A DNA stretch of 64,000 bases, taken from assembly GCA_900660155.1 (NCBI GenBank), contig CABFPE010000614.1:204206-268205 (forward strand), in the 5' to 3' direction. Below the pieces are notes generated by a model. That model was given only the letters and a program-made list of their open reading frames with translations, made no database searches and was not told the DNA's origin. A program made the position numbers and the translations under genes. Of this stretch, positions 1 to 11,829 are shown one piece after another (the stretch's first letter is position 1; each line of letters begins with the position of its first letter). The stretch is from Hofstenia miamia. Taxonomy: Eukaryota > Xenacoelomorpha > Acoela > Hofsteniidae.

Positions 1-586
1 ACAATTTCATTAGGTGCTGTTGCAATTATTTTCTCAAGTGGTGCAGTTTGTACTGGAAAATGACTTTTGTTGTTTATTAGACATGTATTACATTTATTAA
101 TAATGTCTTCGACTGTTTTTCTAATACTTGTCATTATAAACCGGGCATTAAAGGTTTTTTCTGTCTGTATTATCCCCATGTGCCCATTTTCATGCACCTT
201 CCTAACCAATTCTCTTTTGTAATATTCAGGAATCGCTATCCTCAATGTCTTTCCTTCTATGTACAACAGTCCATTTCTGTTCAACTTCCATTTGTATCTT
301 TGGAAATAACTGTTGGCTTCTTTTCCCAACACCCAATTTTCATCATGCATTTTCTCTTGTATGTCCCTAAGAATCACATTGGTTTTCTGCTTTTCAATTA
401 TGTCCTTTTTGGTTATTTCCTCTTTGATCATTAGGGTTTCCTCATTCTCTAGACTCTTTCTTAATAACACCATTATATCTAGTGGGTTTGTGTCTATGGG
501 GTTCGTCTCTGGGGGTGAACTAAAAGATTGTAGTTCTGTATCTGTAGCATCTGTTGCTGAATTCTCACCAAAGTACAGTGATGATC
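1..586 (-). pseudogene. Element C integrase N-terminal region (open to left edge)
   Basis: The minus strand is open from about 586 to position 1. The part near the edge reads like the pre-integrase tether and the HHCC zinc-binding domain of a Ty3/Gypsy integrase: a KVHENGHMGII block followed by a CxxC pair in KCNTC. The same tether and zinc-finger pattern occurs in element B at about 20390-20560. The frame leaves the window, so the catalytic core is not visible. The part from about 477 to 586 may belong to the inserted LTR element instead. Confidence 0.75.
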
Positions 587-880
587 AAATTGTTCTGGGA
601 GTTACTGCTTTTATTGCAGTTTTCTTTGCGCTTCCTTTTCTGGTTTTTGTCATTTTTTTCTGGTTCATAGTGGCTTTCCCATCTCTAGGTTGTGATTCCA
701 GGATCTCAGTGAAGTCAATTTGTTTGGTTCAGGGTATCTCTCTTCATTTCATTGGTAGTTGGTTTGTGTAACAGCTCATTGCTTTCATACTTTCACTTAT
801 AGCTTATGCTGTCATTTTGTGGGTGGTTTAACTTAATGTTTCTTCTGTAGGTTTGCTGTTCTTGGCTGTCACGGTCGCCA

Positions 881-1646
881 TGTATCCTCTACCAGGCGTT
901 ATCACTGTTTATCTACTGTTACCTTGTAATGTTAGCTGTGTTATTGTGGGTAAGTATTTACTTGTTGTTACTGCTTGACTAGTTTCTTCTGTTATTTTAT
1001 GTAACCTAAATTAACTGTTCACTTTTTAGGTGATGAAGCCATGTGGTAACCTCCATAACGATCTTCTAGTGGGCATCTGCCTGAAGTGGATCTCCACATC
1101 CAATTTCACCATTTCATCTGATGCTTGAGTGCCACTTCTCAGCTCAATCAAGATAGCTTATGTGTACCCTACATTAGCTCAGTGCTTACTCAAGACATGG
1201 CACAACTTGACTTAATCTCTATTGTGTAAAAGTGTTATATCAATTTGCAACCTGAACTGTTACTAGTTGTTCTTTCAATATTACATGTAGCCATTACCAA
1301 AATATATTGGCTTAGTTAAATAAATTCTATTCAAACAACTTCCTAACCTACATTTATACTTACTACATGTATGGTCATTATATCAGTCAATTATATGTCA
1401 TCAATTTAGATCTAAAACAATATTAAGATAATTCCTAGAGTTTGGTCATCCGACCATTTGTTGACAGTTAGTTATATGATACATGTAGTAAAGAAATGCA
1501 TATTTTATTCTTGGTTGCATTTTACAAATTAATCTGAAATCATAGCAACTAATCTGATTATAATATTTTTTAATCAACTCCTTTTTGATCTTACTCTCTT
1601 CTGCAACGTTTGCAGCTTATTTCTGATTATTTTGGATGATGCTACA
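881..1646 (-). mobile_element. LTR with primer-binding site, inserted into element C
   Basis: Read on the minus strand, an LTR-like block starts TGTAGCATC at 1646 and ends GGATACA at 881. It is followed at once by TGGCGACCGTGACAG (880 to 866), a good LTR-element primer-binding site, since it starts with TGG. It interrupts element C between the RNase H tether and the integrase tether, with TTAT on the outer plus-strand side. The start TGTAGCATC and the primer site are shared with the short TRIM-type copies near 8.8 kb and 31-32.8 kb. About 400 bases of leader-like sequence follow, with no second LTR seen. Confidence 0.6.
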
Positions 1647-1649
1647 TTA

Positions 1650-2040
1650 TCAGCATTATTGTATTTCCTTTCTTATCCACATTAATATCAGGTAACTCAA
1701 TGTACTCATTATGTGGCATAAATTGAAACCGTTTCTTTTCACCATCCACTTTTTCAATATCTCTTTGATATTCTGGCAACACTGTCCAGAAGTCTGCATT
1801 CTTATGCAACATTCCTTTTCAATGCTCTATCGTAAATTTAAACTCATTTAAATATTCAATCCACCTTGATACCATTGACAACTTATTGCCCAAAAACTTT
1901 TTTAGCCATGCTAACCCACTATTATCTGTTCTTACTTTAAATGTTTGGCCTGTTAAAAAGTAATGAAATTTCTTTATACTTTCTACTAATGCCAACATTT
2001 CCAACTTTGTTGAGCCATAGTTTTCCTCACTTTGTTTCAA
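1650..2040 (-). pseudogene. Element C RNase H and tether
   Basis: The minus-strand reading contains the Ty3-type RNase H end with an E-x-LALVESIKKFHYFLTGQ block and a RTDNSGLAWL block. It is followed by the usual NADFW-type tether at about 1800. It matches the RNase H of elements A (11146-11394) and B (about 19830-20060). It is part of a fossil. Confidence 0.8.
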
Positions 2041-2323
2041 CTTTCAACTAAAAAACTGTATCAGCACTTCTTTGCCATCTTTTATTTGACCTAGGCATGC
2101 TTCTATAGCAACATTACCCGCATTGCAATTCAGAATTAGCTCTTTATCATACTCAGGTGTATTTAAAGATGGCATCTTACTTAATTCATCTTTTATGTTA
2201 TCCAATTGTTCTTGCTCTTTCCATGTCCACTCAAAGCATTTATTCTTTTAACACTGTCATTTTACCTGTTTTGTGAGCTACATTGGCTATAAATGATCCA
2301 TAATAATTTATGAAGCCAATTAT

Positions 2324-3210
2324 TCACTGTAGATCCTTCTTTGTTTTCAGACTACTAATATTTTGTATCATTTCTTTTGCATTGTTATTCATTCTTATTT
2401 TGCCCTTTTGAATTTGTCTCCCAAATAATACCACTTGTTCTTTCAGTATTTTGCATTTCTTACCATTACCACATAACCCTGCATTATACAAGATTTTTAA
2501 CATTCTATCCAATTTATCCAGATGTTCATCAATTATGTCACTTGCTATTAGTATGTTGTCTATATATGCACGTATCCCCTTTTCCATTTTCTTATTGCTT
2601 TGCTTAAGAACTTTCATTACATATCTCTGAAATGTGGCTGACGCATTACATAATCCAAAAGCCATATACATCAATTTGAATAAACAGTATGGCATTATAA
2701 ATGCTGTTTTCTCAATATCCTTGGGCTCCATTGGCACCTGCCAGTATGCTTTACACAGATCTATACATGTGTAATATTTATTTTTGCTGGCTTCATAAAT
2801 AATGTCCTCTATCCTCAGGAGTGGATAGGCGTCTTTCTTAGTAACATCGTTAAGTTTCTGGAAGTCTATACAGAGTCTATATTTATCCCCTTGCTTTACA
2901 AAGACTGTTGGCGCAGCATATGGACTCTTGCTTGGCCTTATTATTTCGTTGTCAATCAATTCATTCAAAATGGTGTTATAATGTTCTTTCAAGTGTTCAG
3001 GGACTCTTCTGCATGGCAGTCTTATTGGCTCCTCTGTCATTGTTACTATTTTATGTATCTCTCCTACTGCCTTTCCCATGCTTATCTCTCCATAGTTAAA
3101 TATTTTTGCGTGTCTTTTCAGTATCACTATCAGTTTACTTCTTTCCTCTGCATTCAGGTGCTGATACTCTTCCTCTGCTATTTCCAGTATTTGATATTCT
3201 GTTTCTTCAG
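2324..3210 (-). pseudogene. Element C reverse transcriptase
   Basis: This is the longest readable retroelement segment at this end. It shows the Ty3/Gypsy RT blocks in order: the IIRPSKSPYAAPTVFV entry block, RLCIDFQKLNDVT, the CIDLCKAYWQVP block, MAFGLCNASATFQRYV and a palm block in RAYIDNILIAS. The RT of elements A and B is clearly homologous. Upstream on the same strand (to about 3210) it continues as the acidic linker usual between protease and RT. It is a fossil. Confidence 0.88.
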
Positions 3211-4129
3211 TGAAAAACCCCTATACCTATTTGTAACCTAAAAGCACTGAAAGGTAATTACAGCTGTTGCCCTCACTGCTGTGGAATAGTTGATCATGAG
3301 GCTGCTCCAGCATACCTTTAAATAGATGTGGGAACCACCATACAATTACCTCAGTGCTTGAATGTTTAGCTTTCCATAAAATATAAAATAACCTGACAAG
3401 AGAAAAGTAAATCCAAACTAAATTCATTCATCAGTAATTATATCATTTCTAACATATTTATAGCACTTCATAGTAAATAAGCAAATACTTGACTAGTACC
3501 TGTTTAATCAATTCTTGTTTACAGTTTTCCCTTGGTTTACAGTTCTGCTGATAGTTACTCAATGTCAGCATTAATTAGAGTATGCTGTTTGGCCATCTAT
3601 TGTTTTGTCAAATACTGTNCATAACTGACTGGATTTTATTGATAGGGAAGTAACCATGTAGAACATAATCATTGTAATCATAATAACTGACAAGCAACAA
3701 AGAATAGGAAAGCTATAATGGTGAAAAACCCCTATTCCTATTTGTAACCTAAAAGCACTGAAAGGTAATTACAGCTGTTGCCCTCACTGCTGTGGAATAG
3801 CTGATCATGAGGCTGCTCCAGCATACCTTTAAATGGATGTGGGAACCACCATACAATTACCCCAGTGCTTGAATGTTTAGCTTTCCATAAAATATAAAAT
3901 AACCTGACAAGAGAAAAGTAAATCCAAACTAAATTCATTCATCAGTAATTATATCATTTCTAACATATTTATAGCACTTCATAGTAAATAAGCAAATACT
4001 TGACTAGTACCTGTTTAATCAATTCTTGTTTACAGTTTTCCCTTGGTTTACAGTTCTGCTGATAGTTACTCAATGTCAGCATTAATTAGAGTATGCTGTT
4101 TGGCCATCTATTGTTTTGTCAAATACTGT
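3211..4129. repeat. Direct duplication of about 408 bp around a single N
   Basis: Bases 3211-3618 recur at 3722-4129 (offset 511) with only a few differences. The first copy ends at a lone N (3619), and 102 bases of spacer follow. The lone N at the copy edge suggests an assembly join of two overlapping alleles, so the duplication may not be real. Each copy has a short minus-strand open frame (3227-3427 and 3738-3938) of no recognisable family, which I do not call as a gene. Confidence 0.8.
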
Positions 4130-5299
4130 TGAGCATAATTTAAATCTAACTGCACAAAACAATTTACAAAATTAAATAATTAATCATATCATGTGTTTAC
4201 ATATTATTAATTATAATCATTATAATATTTTTAGTCTTTGTTTCATCCATTCTTTCTCTCATCTTGACCACACATGATATTTTGATGGATTATGTCACAA
4301 TATACATTTTAAAATTGGGTCTTTATTCAACATTTGGTAGTGTGTTGCAATGTTTGGGTGAATTTATTCACTGAGCACTTAGTAAGTTTTCTATTTACAA
4401 TCAATAAATTGTGACATAGCATTTTTAAATGGTTTAGATTTCAAATACATCTTTGCATGTAAGAATTGGTATGCATTTGATCCTTGAATTTTGCTTTCAT
4501 CTTGTTTATACTAGTTTGTAATACTTATTAAAAATTGTATTTTTATGCAATATTCAATCTAACACTTGATGTATGGGTTGTAATATTTATGAGAAATGCT
4601 TTTAATTTCAAGTCATGGTGAAGTTAATACCATGGTTAAGTGATTTTTTATAATCAGTGTTTTTCAGCATATTAACCTTATAGTTTGTTAGATTGTAATT
4701 TTGTCAAAATTCTTTTTGATCTATCTTTAAAATACAGTGTGCTATTTTTTTTAAGTATGAATAATACAGTATTTACATGTATTTGTATATGTATTCTAAT
4801 ATCTGACCTTACTCAGCACAAAACTTTACATATAATTTAACAATATATGATGTTGACATTGGTTTATACATCAGATTTCTCTTTTCATAGTGGATTATCA
4901 GGGGTTGTGTGGGGTTTAGCAATTTGTGTTAATGCTAAACACATGCGTACAATTAATCATCTTTATGTTTGTATTGCACTGGAATTTTTGCAATGGAAAA
5001 TATGGTGTGCTTTGAAAATGAAAACAAAGCCCTTTGCATGTTTATGCCTTTATGCATGAACTGCATTTAAATTGTTTGAAAAATGAATTTGATTTTAAGG
5101 TGTAGGACTATATTTTATGCATTTGTAATGTTAGCTCATTTTTACATATAATCCATGTTTACTTTTTTTCCAATAAACTAGCTTGCCTTTATTGCATATT
5201 ACACCTCTGTAATGTTAAGTGTTAACAAGGAAATTTCTTGTTTTTGTATTTGAATATTAGCAAAAGGAACTTCAGGTTGTCCCAATGGGGAGGGATTGC
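4130..5299. other. AT-rich stretch without a recognisable gene
   Basis: Only short open frames occur here. CpG is nearly absent. Nothing resembles a domain, RNA gene or repeat elsewhere in the window. Confidence 0.6.
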
Positions 5300-5705
5300 C
5301 TTGGTCTCTTACTACTGCAAACATAATAAGCCATTGGCAAAAGTGAATACATAGTACCTACATACCTTTTGTTTTATTATTTACATGAGCTGAGATAATA
5401 GAACACTGAACTAGATTGTTTATTTGAGCTAGAAATTAATACTTTAGACACACAATTAGCACCTTGGCAAGTAAGGATGGCTTTGTGGATATGGCTTTGG
5501 CATGATGCCATCTGAATTGGTCACTGCAGGAAACATTTTCTCAGTGGATAGTTTCTGTTTTTTTTACTGAATTGGCAAACTACCAATGTTCTCTCTTTTG
5601 TTAGAATGTGGGTTGCTCTCTACAATGGTAGCCTCTGCAACCTTTGATTTAACCTTTGAGTTTCTCAGTACAGCTGGAGTAGCTAGAGCACCCTGAGATT
5701 CTACA
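5300..5705 (+). mobile_element. LTR fragment (element A/B family), plus strand
   Basis: From about 5300 this matches the 3' two-thirds of the A/B LTR, including CATTGGCAAA, TTTACATGAGCTGAGATAA and ACACACAATTAGCACCTTGG. It ends in GATTCTACA at 5705, the family's terminal motif. It faces the LTR at 6070-7001 head to head, so about 400 bp on each side form an inverted repeat with a 364-bp spacer. Confidence 0.75.
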
Positions 5706-6069
5706 ATATTACCATAGTATCATATATGATACATAACATTTTTTGGACAAATCTATAAGAAATAATTTAGTTTTCTTTCAAATATTATTATAATATTATT
5801 ATTATCATATGATTATATAACAAAATATTTTTAGTGATCATTAAAATTTTTAGTCCTTTTTTCACTGCTGGTGAAATTGACAACTTTAAAATTCATCTTA
5901 GTAGATTTGAACAAAACTAATTTCAAAATTGAAAATAAATTTGTTATGTATTTATACTTCAAATCTTTAACTTTCATCAATTTATATTCAATTTTTTGTT
6001 CAAATTGGTATTTTGGGGGTTAAAAATTAAATACCATATATGATACATTGGGAGTGAAAGGATTAATAA
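5706..6069. repeat. AT-rich spacer with inverted ends, possible MITE
   Basis: The block starts near TACCATAGTATCATATATGA and ends with ATACCATATATGATACATTG, then GGGAGTGAAAGGATTAA. The ends are partly inverted copies of each other, as in small non-autonomous DNA elements. The inner part is AT-rich with no coding signal. The match is short, so a chance AT-rich palindrome is possible. Confidence 0.3.
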
Positions 6070-7001
6070 TGTAGAATCACAGGGGTGCTCTCACCACTCA
6101 AGCAGCACTGGGTAACTCTTAGGTTCTTCTGAAGTTTGCAAAGATAGCCATTGCAGAGAGTGACCCACATTCTAACAGAAAAAGAAGAACATTGGTAGTT
6201 TGCCAATTTCATTAAAGAAAAACTGAAACTGATCTCTGAGAAAGCATTCCATATAGCGACCAATTCACAATGCATCATGCTAAAGCCATATCAAGAAAGC
6301 CATCCTGATTCACCAAGGTGCCAATTGTGTGTCTCAAGTATTAAGTTCTACCTCAAATAAATAATTTAGCTTGTAGTTCTTGTTATCTCAGCTCATGTAA
6401 ATAAACATAATAATAGCATGTAATTGCCATGCATTCTCATTTGCCAATGGCGTATTATATTTGCATAGTGTGATGTTAATTGCATGTATTGAAAACAATC
6501 AAAGTAAAAGCTATTATTCCCTACACATATACTTAGCCTTAAAGCAACCACAATATGGGCTGCCAACTGTCAAAGGGCTAGTTATCACACTAGTCACAGC
6601 AGAGTAACTCCCAAATTATCACTGGATCTTACACAAAATTCATTATTATAAAATCCATAACAACTAAGCAGTTAGTAATTTAATAAGAAAGAAAAAAGTA
6701 ATGATGTCCAAGTGAGATGAAACTTTTATTGGGCTCAGCTACAATTTCTTCCCTACTTTTATACAAAAATCAGTAAATAATTACCAGTAATCTGTTTACA
6801 AAGTTGTCATATGAATTCCCTTGCAAATTAAGCAAGCAATCACATGTTTCTACAATTTGAGGGGATGACAATTAAATTTATTGTAAAACTACACTTGAAA
6901 ATAGAGAAATTACTAAAATAGAATGTAAAATTAGCACCAATTGATTAGAGTGTGAATTAATTGAATTAAAAATTAAAGAGGGTGCCCTGAGTGACTCTAC
7001 A
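6070..7001 (-). repeat. Element A 3' LTR
   Basis: This 932-bp LTR reads TGTAGAGTCACTCAGGG at its minus-strand start (7001) and ends in GATTCTACA (6070). The terminal ten bases are a near-perfect inverted pair. Just outside the start lies a polypurine tract, read on the minus strand as AATGGGGGGTG (about 7013-7002). A TATA-like TTGTATAAAAG and an AATAAA signal occur in the middle (about 6765 and 6725, minus strand), where promoter and poly(A) site are expected. Confidence 0.85.
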
Positions 7002-8781
7002 CACCCCCCATTGCATGATGAAATTTGTGGTAATTGCTGGAATGTAGGGCCACACAACAACTTTTGGGTCTCCTCTATCATTTTGGTGGCTAGGACATCA
7101 TCCCAAGAAGCGAGTTCTTCTGGTCTTCTGGTAACCTGCATGAGAGCCTCTCATTGAGTGACAGTTTTGTTGCAGAGCTAAAAGAACTGAATTTCAAGAA
7201 AGCATGAGCTGATAGGACAATTTCTTCATAGTTATTGAGTAGAAATGATGTTAGTATTATATATACAGGCAGGACAATAGGAGCTATGATATAAGATAGT
7301 AAAATTCTCCATTCTGAAGTGCAAGCTCTCAACTTGGTCAGGAATGCTGTCTTGATATTCCTCCTTGACGAACATTACAAAGTGGATGTTTTCAATCTTT
7401 GCAAGTTGGTAGGCAATTTCTATTTTTTCTAAGATTTTCAGTTGAGTGACCTCATTGACCTGGAAAAAATATATCATAAACAAGTTGTCAAAATCTATGT
7501 TGACACAACCAAAGCTTTGGATTTCCTTTTTGTTGTTGAGGAACTGGCAGAGATTTAAGAGAGTGAGATCCTAGTTGAACATGGTATGCACTGTGTTATG
7601 CCTTGCCATGCATTCTCATTTGCCAATGGCGTATTATATTTGCATAGTGTGATGTTAATTGCATGTATTGAAAACAATCAAAGTAAAAGCTATTATTCCC
7701 TACACATATACTTAGCCTTAAAGCAACCACAATATGGGCTGCCAACTGTCAAAGGGCTAGTTATCACACTAGTCACAGCAGAGTAACTCCCAAATTATCA
7801 CTGGATCTTACACAAAATTCATTATTATAAAATCCATAACAACTAAGCAGTTAGTAATTTAATAAGAAAGAAAAAAGTAATGATGTCCAAGTGAGATGAA
7901 ACTTTTATTGGGCTCAGCTACAATTTCTTCCCTACTTTTATACAAAAATCAGTAAATAATTACCAGTAATCTGTTTACAAAGTTGTCATATGAATTCCCT
8001 TGCAAATTAAGCAAGCAATCACATGTTTCTACAATTTGAGGGGATGACAATTAAATTTATTGTAAAACTACACTTGAAAATAGAGAAATTACTAAAATAG
8101 AATGTAAAATTAGCACCAATTGATTAGAGTGTGAATTAATTGAATTAAAAATTAAAGAGGGTGCCCTGAGTGACTCTACACACCCCCCATTGCATGATGA
8201 AATTTGTGGTAATTGCTGGAATGTAGGGCCACACAACAACTTTTGGGTCTCCTCTATCATTTTGGTGGCTAGGACATCATCCCAAGAAGTGAGTTCTTCT
8301 GGTCTTCTGGTAACCTGCATGAGAGCCTCTCATTGAGTGACAGTTTTGTTGCAGAGCTAAAAGAACTGAATTTCAAGAAAGCATGAGCTGATAGGACAAT
8401 TTCTTCATAGTTATTGAGTAGAAATGATGTTAGTATTATATATACAGGCAGGACAATAGGAGCTATGATATAAGATAGTAAAATTCTCCATTCTGAAGTG
8501 CAAGCTCTCAACTTGGTCAGGAATGCTGTCTTGATATTCCTCCTTGACGAACATTACAAAGTGGATGTTTTCAATCTTTGCAAGTTGGTAGGCAATTTCT
8601 ATTTTTTCTAAGATTTTCAGTTGAGTGACCTCATTGACCTGGAAAAAATATATCATAAACAAGTTGTCAAAATCTATGTTGACACAACCAAAGCTTTGGA
8701 TTTCCTTTTTGTTGTTGAGGAACTGGCAGAGATTTAAGAGAGTGAGATCCTAGTTGAACATGGTATGCACTGTGTTATGCC
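6424..8781. repeat. Tandem duplication, two units of 1179 bp
   Basis: Unit 1 is 6424-7602 and unit 2 is 7603-8781. They are almost identical; one difference I saw is C at 7109 against T at 8288. Each unit holds 578 bp of element A's LTR and about 600 bp of the envelope-like tail. The junction shows TGCC microhomology. Near-identity inside an otherwise decayed element means either a recent duplication or an assembly artefact. Confidence 0.9.
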
Positions 8782-8786
8782 AATAG
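7002..8786 (-). pseudogene. Element A envelope-like tail (present twice)
   Basis: The minus-strand segments at 7483-7002 and 8662-8181 (copies by tandem duplication) include a long hydrophobic run, ILLSYIIAPIVLPVYIILTS, near the carboxyl side. A short polar tail follows, then the polypurine tract and LTR. A membrane anchor placed just before the 3' LTR fits the transmembrane part of an envelope-like protein. I could not match it to a named envelope family. It is a fossil. Confidence 0.5.
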
Positions 8787-9006
8787 TGTAACATCGCTGG
8801 TAGTTGTTGCTATTTATCAGCCAGACCTCGCGCTTTTCTTGTTAGTGACTGGTATTTGTAAATATTGTAAATAACTTGTATATATAGAGCAATGCATTTT
8901 GTAAATAGAAATAGTTTGAACTGTATTCTCTTTGTGTTCACTAGAATCACACCCCAGTGATTCTACAATACGACCATGACAGGACCCTGATGTGTTGCAG
9001 AACATT
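8787..9006 (+). mobile_element. Short TRIM-type LTR inserted in element A
   Basis: Bases 8787-8967 (181 bp) match the 190-bp LTRs of the array at 31-32.8 kb. It starts TGTAACATCGCTGGTAG and ends CCCAGTGATTCTACA. It is followed by a primer-site-like CGACCATGACAGGACC and about 20 bases of leader, after which element A's 3' region resumes. It sits between the duplicated envelope-like tail and the rest of element A's 3' region. Confidence 0.8.
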
Positions 9007-9950
9007 CCAGATTATGATGTTAATGCAGGGCCTCCTTTCTGCATTGATAATGAATGGAATCACGTCCACTGAACAAGTTAATGTCTTTGAGTTAAATGTC
9101 CAATGGAACTTATTTTTGGTTTCATCTGACAGATTATCACAGATGAAGTGGACAGCTTTTTGTGTGGTGATGAAGTATGGATGCAAAATCTTGTCCCTGA
9201 CCTTGGAGGGTTTTGTGCTTTCATTCCTCCATTTTCCTTGACCAGACACTGGCTGAATTGTGAAAGGAGGGACCTGGACTAGAAGGGGCTTTTGAGTCAC
9301 TTCAGGACGGGGTTAGATTGATTATACTAGCAAAGGGCACTCTAGGAGTGTCCTCAGGTCCCCATGCAGAGGGTTGTCTCTGCAAGTAGTCATCCAAGGT
9401 CCACTCCTGCACAGATAGTTGTCTCTGTGCATAGTCACAGGAATCTTGCTCCTGAGGGTATAGTTGCCTCCCCAAGAAGTCATGAGTACTGCTACATGAG
9501 TCCTCTGCTTGATATTCTTGTTTACAGGAGGTGCTTTCACTCATCTATTGAGGTGATTCAGCTTGGCTTGTCTTGTCTCAGAGATTTAGTCATTGTATCA
9601 TGCCACATCTGATGGGTGGTTTGTTTTCTGATCATTTCATCATGGTTGCTAAACAAAGAAATGAGATTTATTTCCCAATCCTGGGTATTTAAGTGATATA
9701 AATATTGTTGCTCTCTTACTTTACCTTTAGGCAAAACATGAGTAGCTATATTATTGGTACTACTAACAAGGTTACTACCATAATTGACCAGCATGAGATC
9801 GGCTTCCTCAAATTTGCTGAGGTTATTATAAAATTCAATTTCATTAAGCCTGTCATCAACAAGGGAAAACTTGCTATTAGCATCAAGGACTGCATTATTA
9901 ATATCTTTAACAGTACATTTAAGTTACTGAAAATGGGTGACCTTTCCATT
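9007..9950 (-). pseudogene. Element A 3' region after integrase
   Basis: The minus-strand reading includes a block with FICDNLSDETKNKFHW that is also present in element B (about 21600-21700 as FVCYNLSEETKNNLHW). So this is a conserved part of the family's third reading region. It also has the HLNTQDWEIN block shared with B near 21355. I do not recognise its function; its position after integrase suggests the start of the envelope-like region. It is a fossil. Confidence 0.55.
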
Positions 9951-10990
9951 ACTCAATAAATACTGGTGGTGATCTAGCACCTTTGTAATGACAAATGGAC
10001 CTTGCCAATTTGCAGTGAGTTTCCACACCTGATTGGTGTCAGTCACTTGATGAGGAAAATAAGCAAAAACTTTGTCTCCTTGTTTATGTGGCTCACCATA
10101 TAGGTTCCTATTAAAATTTCTTTTTTGGCAAATGACTGATTGATTGGTTTCCCTACAGTTGGTAAGGTGTACCTCTTGGAATTTGTGTAACATTCAATTT
10201 ACAATGTTTTCTGGAGTGGGCTCATTGTAGTCTGGAAACATTATTGAGAGCAGTGTGCTTGCCTTGTGGCCAAACATGGCTCTAAATGGACTGACTTTGG
10301 TGGTAGAATGAACAGCAGTGTTGTAAAAGAATTCTACAGCCTCTATCACTCACTTCCAGTTACAGCTGGCTGCCTGAGCAAGGGCAACTCTAATCAATTT
10401 AATAACAGTAGATTTAATCTTTCAACAACAATGTTTGACTGTGAGTGGTAAGCAGTGGTGAAGTTGTGTACAACCTCTAACTCTCTCATAAGAGTTTCCA
10501 TCAAGATGTTCTCAAACTGTGGGTCACAGTCAGACACCAACCACTCCATAGCCCCAAACTTGAAGATCCATTCCTTGACTACCTTTCTGCTGATCACCTT
10601 GGCTGTGATGCTATCAAGGGGAATGAGTCTAGCATACTTTGAGAAATTGTCAATTAGGAAAAGAAGGTATTGGAAAGCCTCATCATCATGTAAAAGTTGA
10701 TGACGTCTTGGATGGCAGTGTGGACACTGATAGCCACATATCATGCATTAAAAGTTCTCTCAGGCTGGATGATTCCTAAATGGCTGCATTCATGGATCTT
10801 CCAAACTAAGTCTCACCCAAAATATTAAGGGACCACCAACCTGTTGTTTCAACTTTGAGCATAAAGTAATCCACCATCATTCAGCTTCCAGTTGTAATGT
10901 TGGAAGTAGCAACTGCCAACATTACTCAAAATACAGTTCATATCTTTCAACTTGGCTATGATCTCTGACAAAATTTTGTCATGTTGCTGA
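9924..10990 (-). pseudogene. Element A integrase
   Basis: The core is read on the minus strand from 10744 to 10394 with the blocks LIDNFSKYARLIPLDS, WLVSDCDPQFEN and YHSQSNIVVER, which are the D, D and E neighbourhoods of a retroelement integrase. The C-terminal GPF/Y-type block WQGPFVITKVLDHHQYLL follows (10193-9924). It matches element B at about 20640-21110. It is a fossil. Confidence 0.85.
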
Positions 10991-11145
10991 TGTGCTACAA
11001 TTTCCTCTTCAGAGATTTCCTCCTTAACAAGGATGGGGAGGATAGCTTTCCCATGTCTATCAGCATTTATGTCAGGAAGATGTTCATACTTGCTGGTTAG
11101 AATAAATCCAAAAGAAGTTTTTTCACCAGGGAGTTTCCTGAGGTC

Positions 11146-11805
11146 TCATTTGTAACTGGGGAGTGAGGTCCAGTAGTCCGCATTAAGGTGTAGTCTCCCC
11201 AGATGGTGCTTGATAGTAAATGAGAAGTCATTCAAGTATTTGATCCACTGGGCAACAATGTTTGATTTGTCCCTAGAGAACTTCTTTAGCCATGCTAGAA
11301 CAGAGTTATCTGTGTGCACAGTAAACTTGCTCCACAGGATAAAAATGCAAAACTTCTTAAGACTCTCAACAAGTGCTAGCATCTCAGACTTCATAGCACC
11401 ATAATTTAATTCAGCATTTCAAAGTTTCTGACTGAAATATTGTACCAGGCTCTCTCTACCATCCATGATCTGGCTCAGTACACCACTGATTGTGACAGAA
11501 CTAGTGTCACAGTCAACAATAAATTCCTTTGAATAATCACACATATTGAGACTGGGTATCTGTCTCAGCTCTAGCTTAATGGAATTGAGTTCCTCCTGAT
11601 CTGCCCAAGTCCAGTGGAATTCCACATTCTTCCTTAGTAAGTTAGAGATGTGCTCAGCTTGATTCACAAGCTCTGAAATAAAACCACCATAGTAATTGAG
11701 GAAACCCATCAGGCACTGTACATCTTTATGAGATTGTGGAGTTTCTACACACTCAAGATGATCTTTAGCATCATTTTTAATAGATATACATCCAGGTTCT
11801 ATCAC
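11146..11805 (-). pseudogene. Element A RNase H
   Basis: Two minus-strand segments cover the RT connection and RNase H: the FLNYYGGFI connection block, then FIVDCDTSS, LVQYFSQKL, SEMLALVESLKKF and VHTDNSVLAWLKKF. These are standard Ty3/Gypsy RNase H blocks, and all are repeated in element B. It is a fossil. Confidence 0.85.
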
Positions 11806-11829
11806 TCTTCTGAGGAAGGTAATGCATGG

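Larger units (their letters stand above)
1..3210 (-). mobile_element. Element C: Ty3/Gypsy-type LTR element, pol fragment
   Basis: On the minus strand the order is reverse transcriptase (3210 to 2324), RNase H (about 2040 to 1750), then the integrase zinc-binding region (about 420 to 1, running off the left edge). This RT-RNH-IN order is that of Ty3/Gypsy elements. It resembles the pol of elements A and B at moderate identity, so it is a related but separate lineage. The copy is an old, broken fossil with several breaks. An LTR of another family is inserted between the RNase H tether and the integrase (about 477-1646). No LTR of its own is seen inside the window. Confidence 0.85.

Noticed and set aside
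313-771. 152-codon plus-strand frame at the left edge
   Set aside because: It is the reverse strand of element C's integrase tether and of the inserted leader. Its hydrophobic look comes from T-rich DNA.
2377-3241. Plus-strand frames with many Tyr, Phe and Leu
   Set aside because: These are shadows of the minus-strand reverse transcriptase.
8817-9005. Minus-strand frame also seen at 32214-32432
   Set aside because: It repeats only because both lie on TRIM LTR copies. It is non-coding LTR read backwards.
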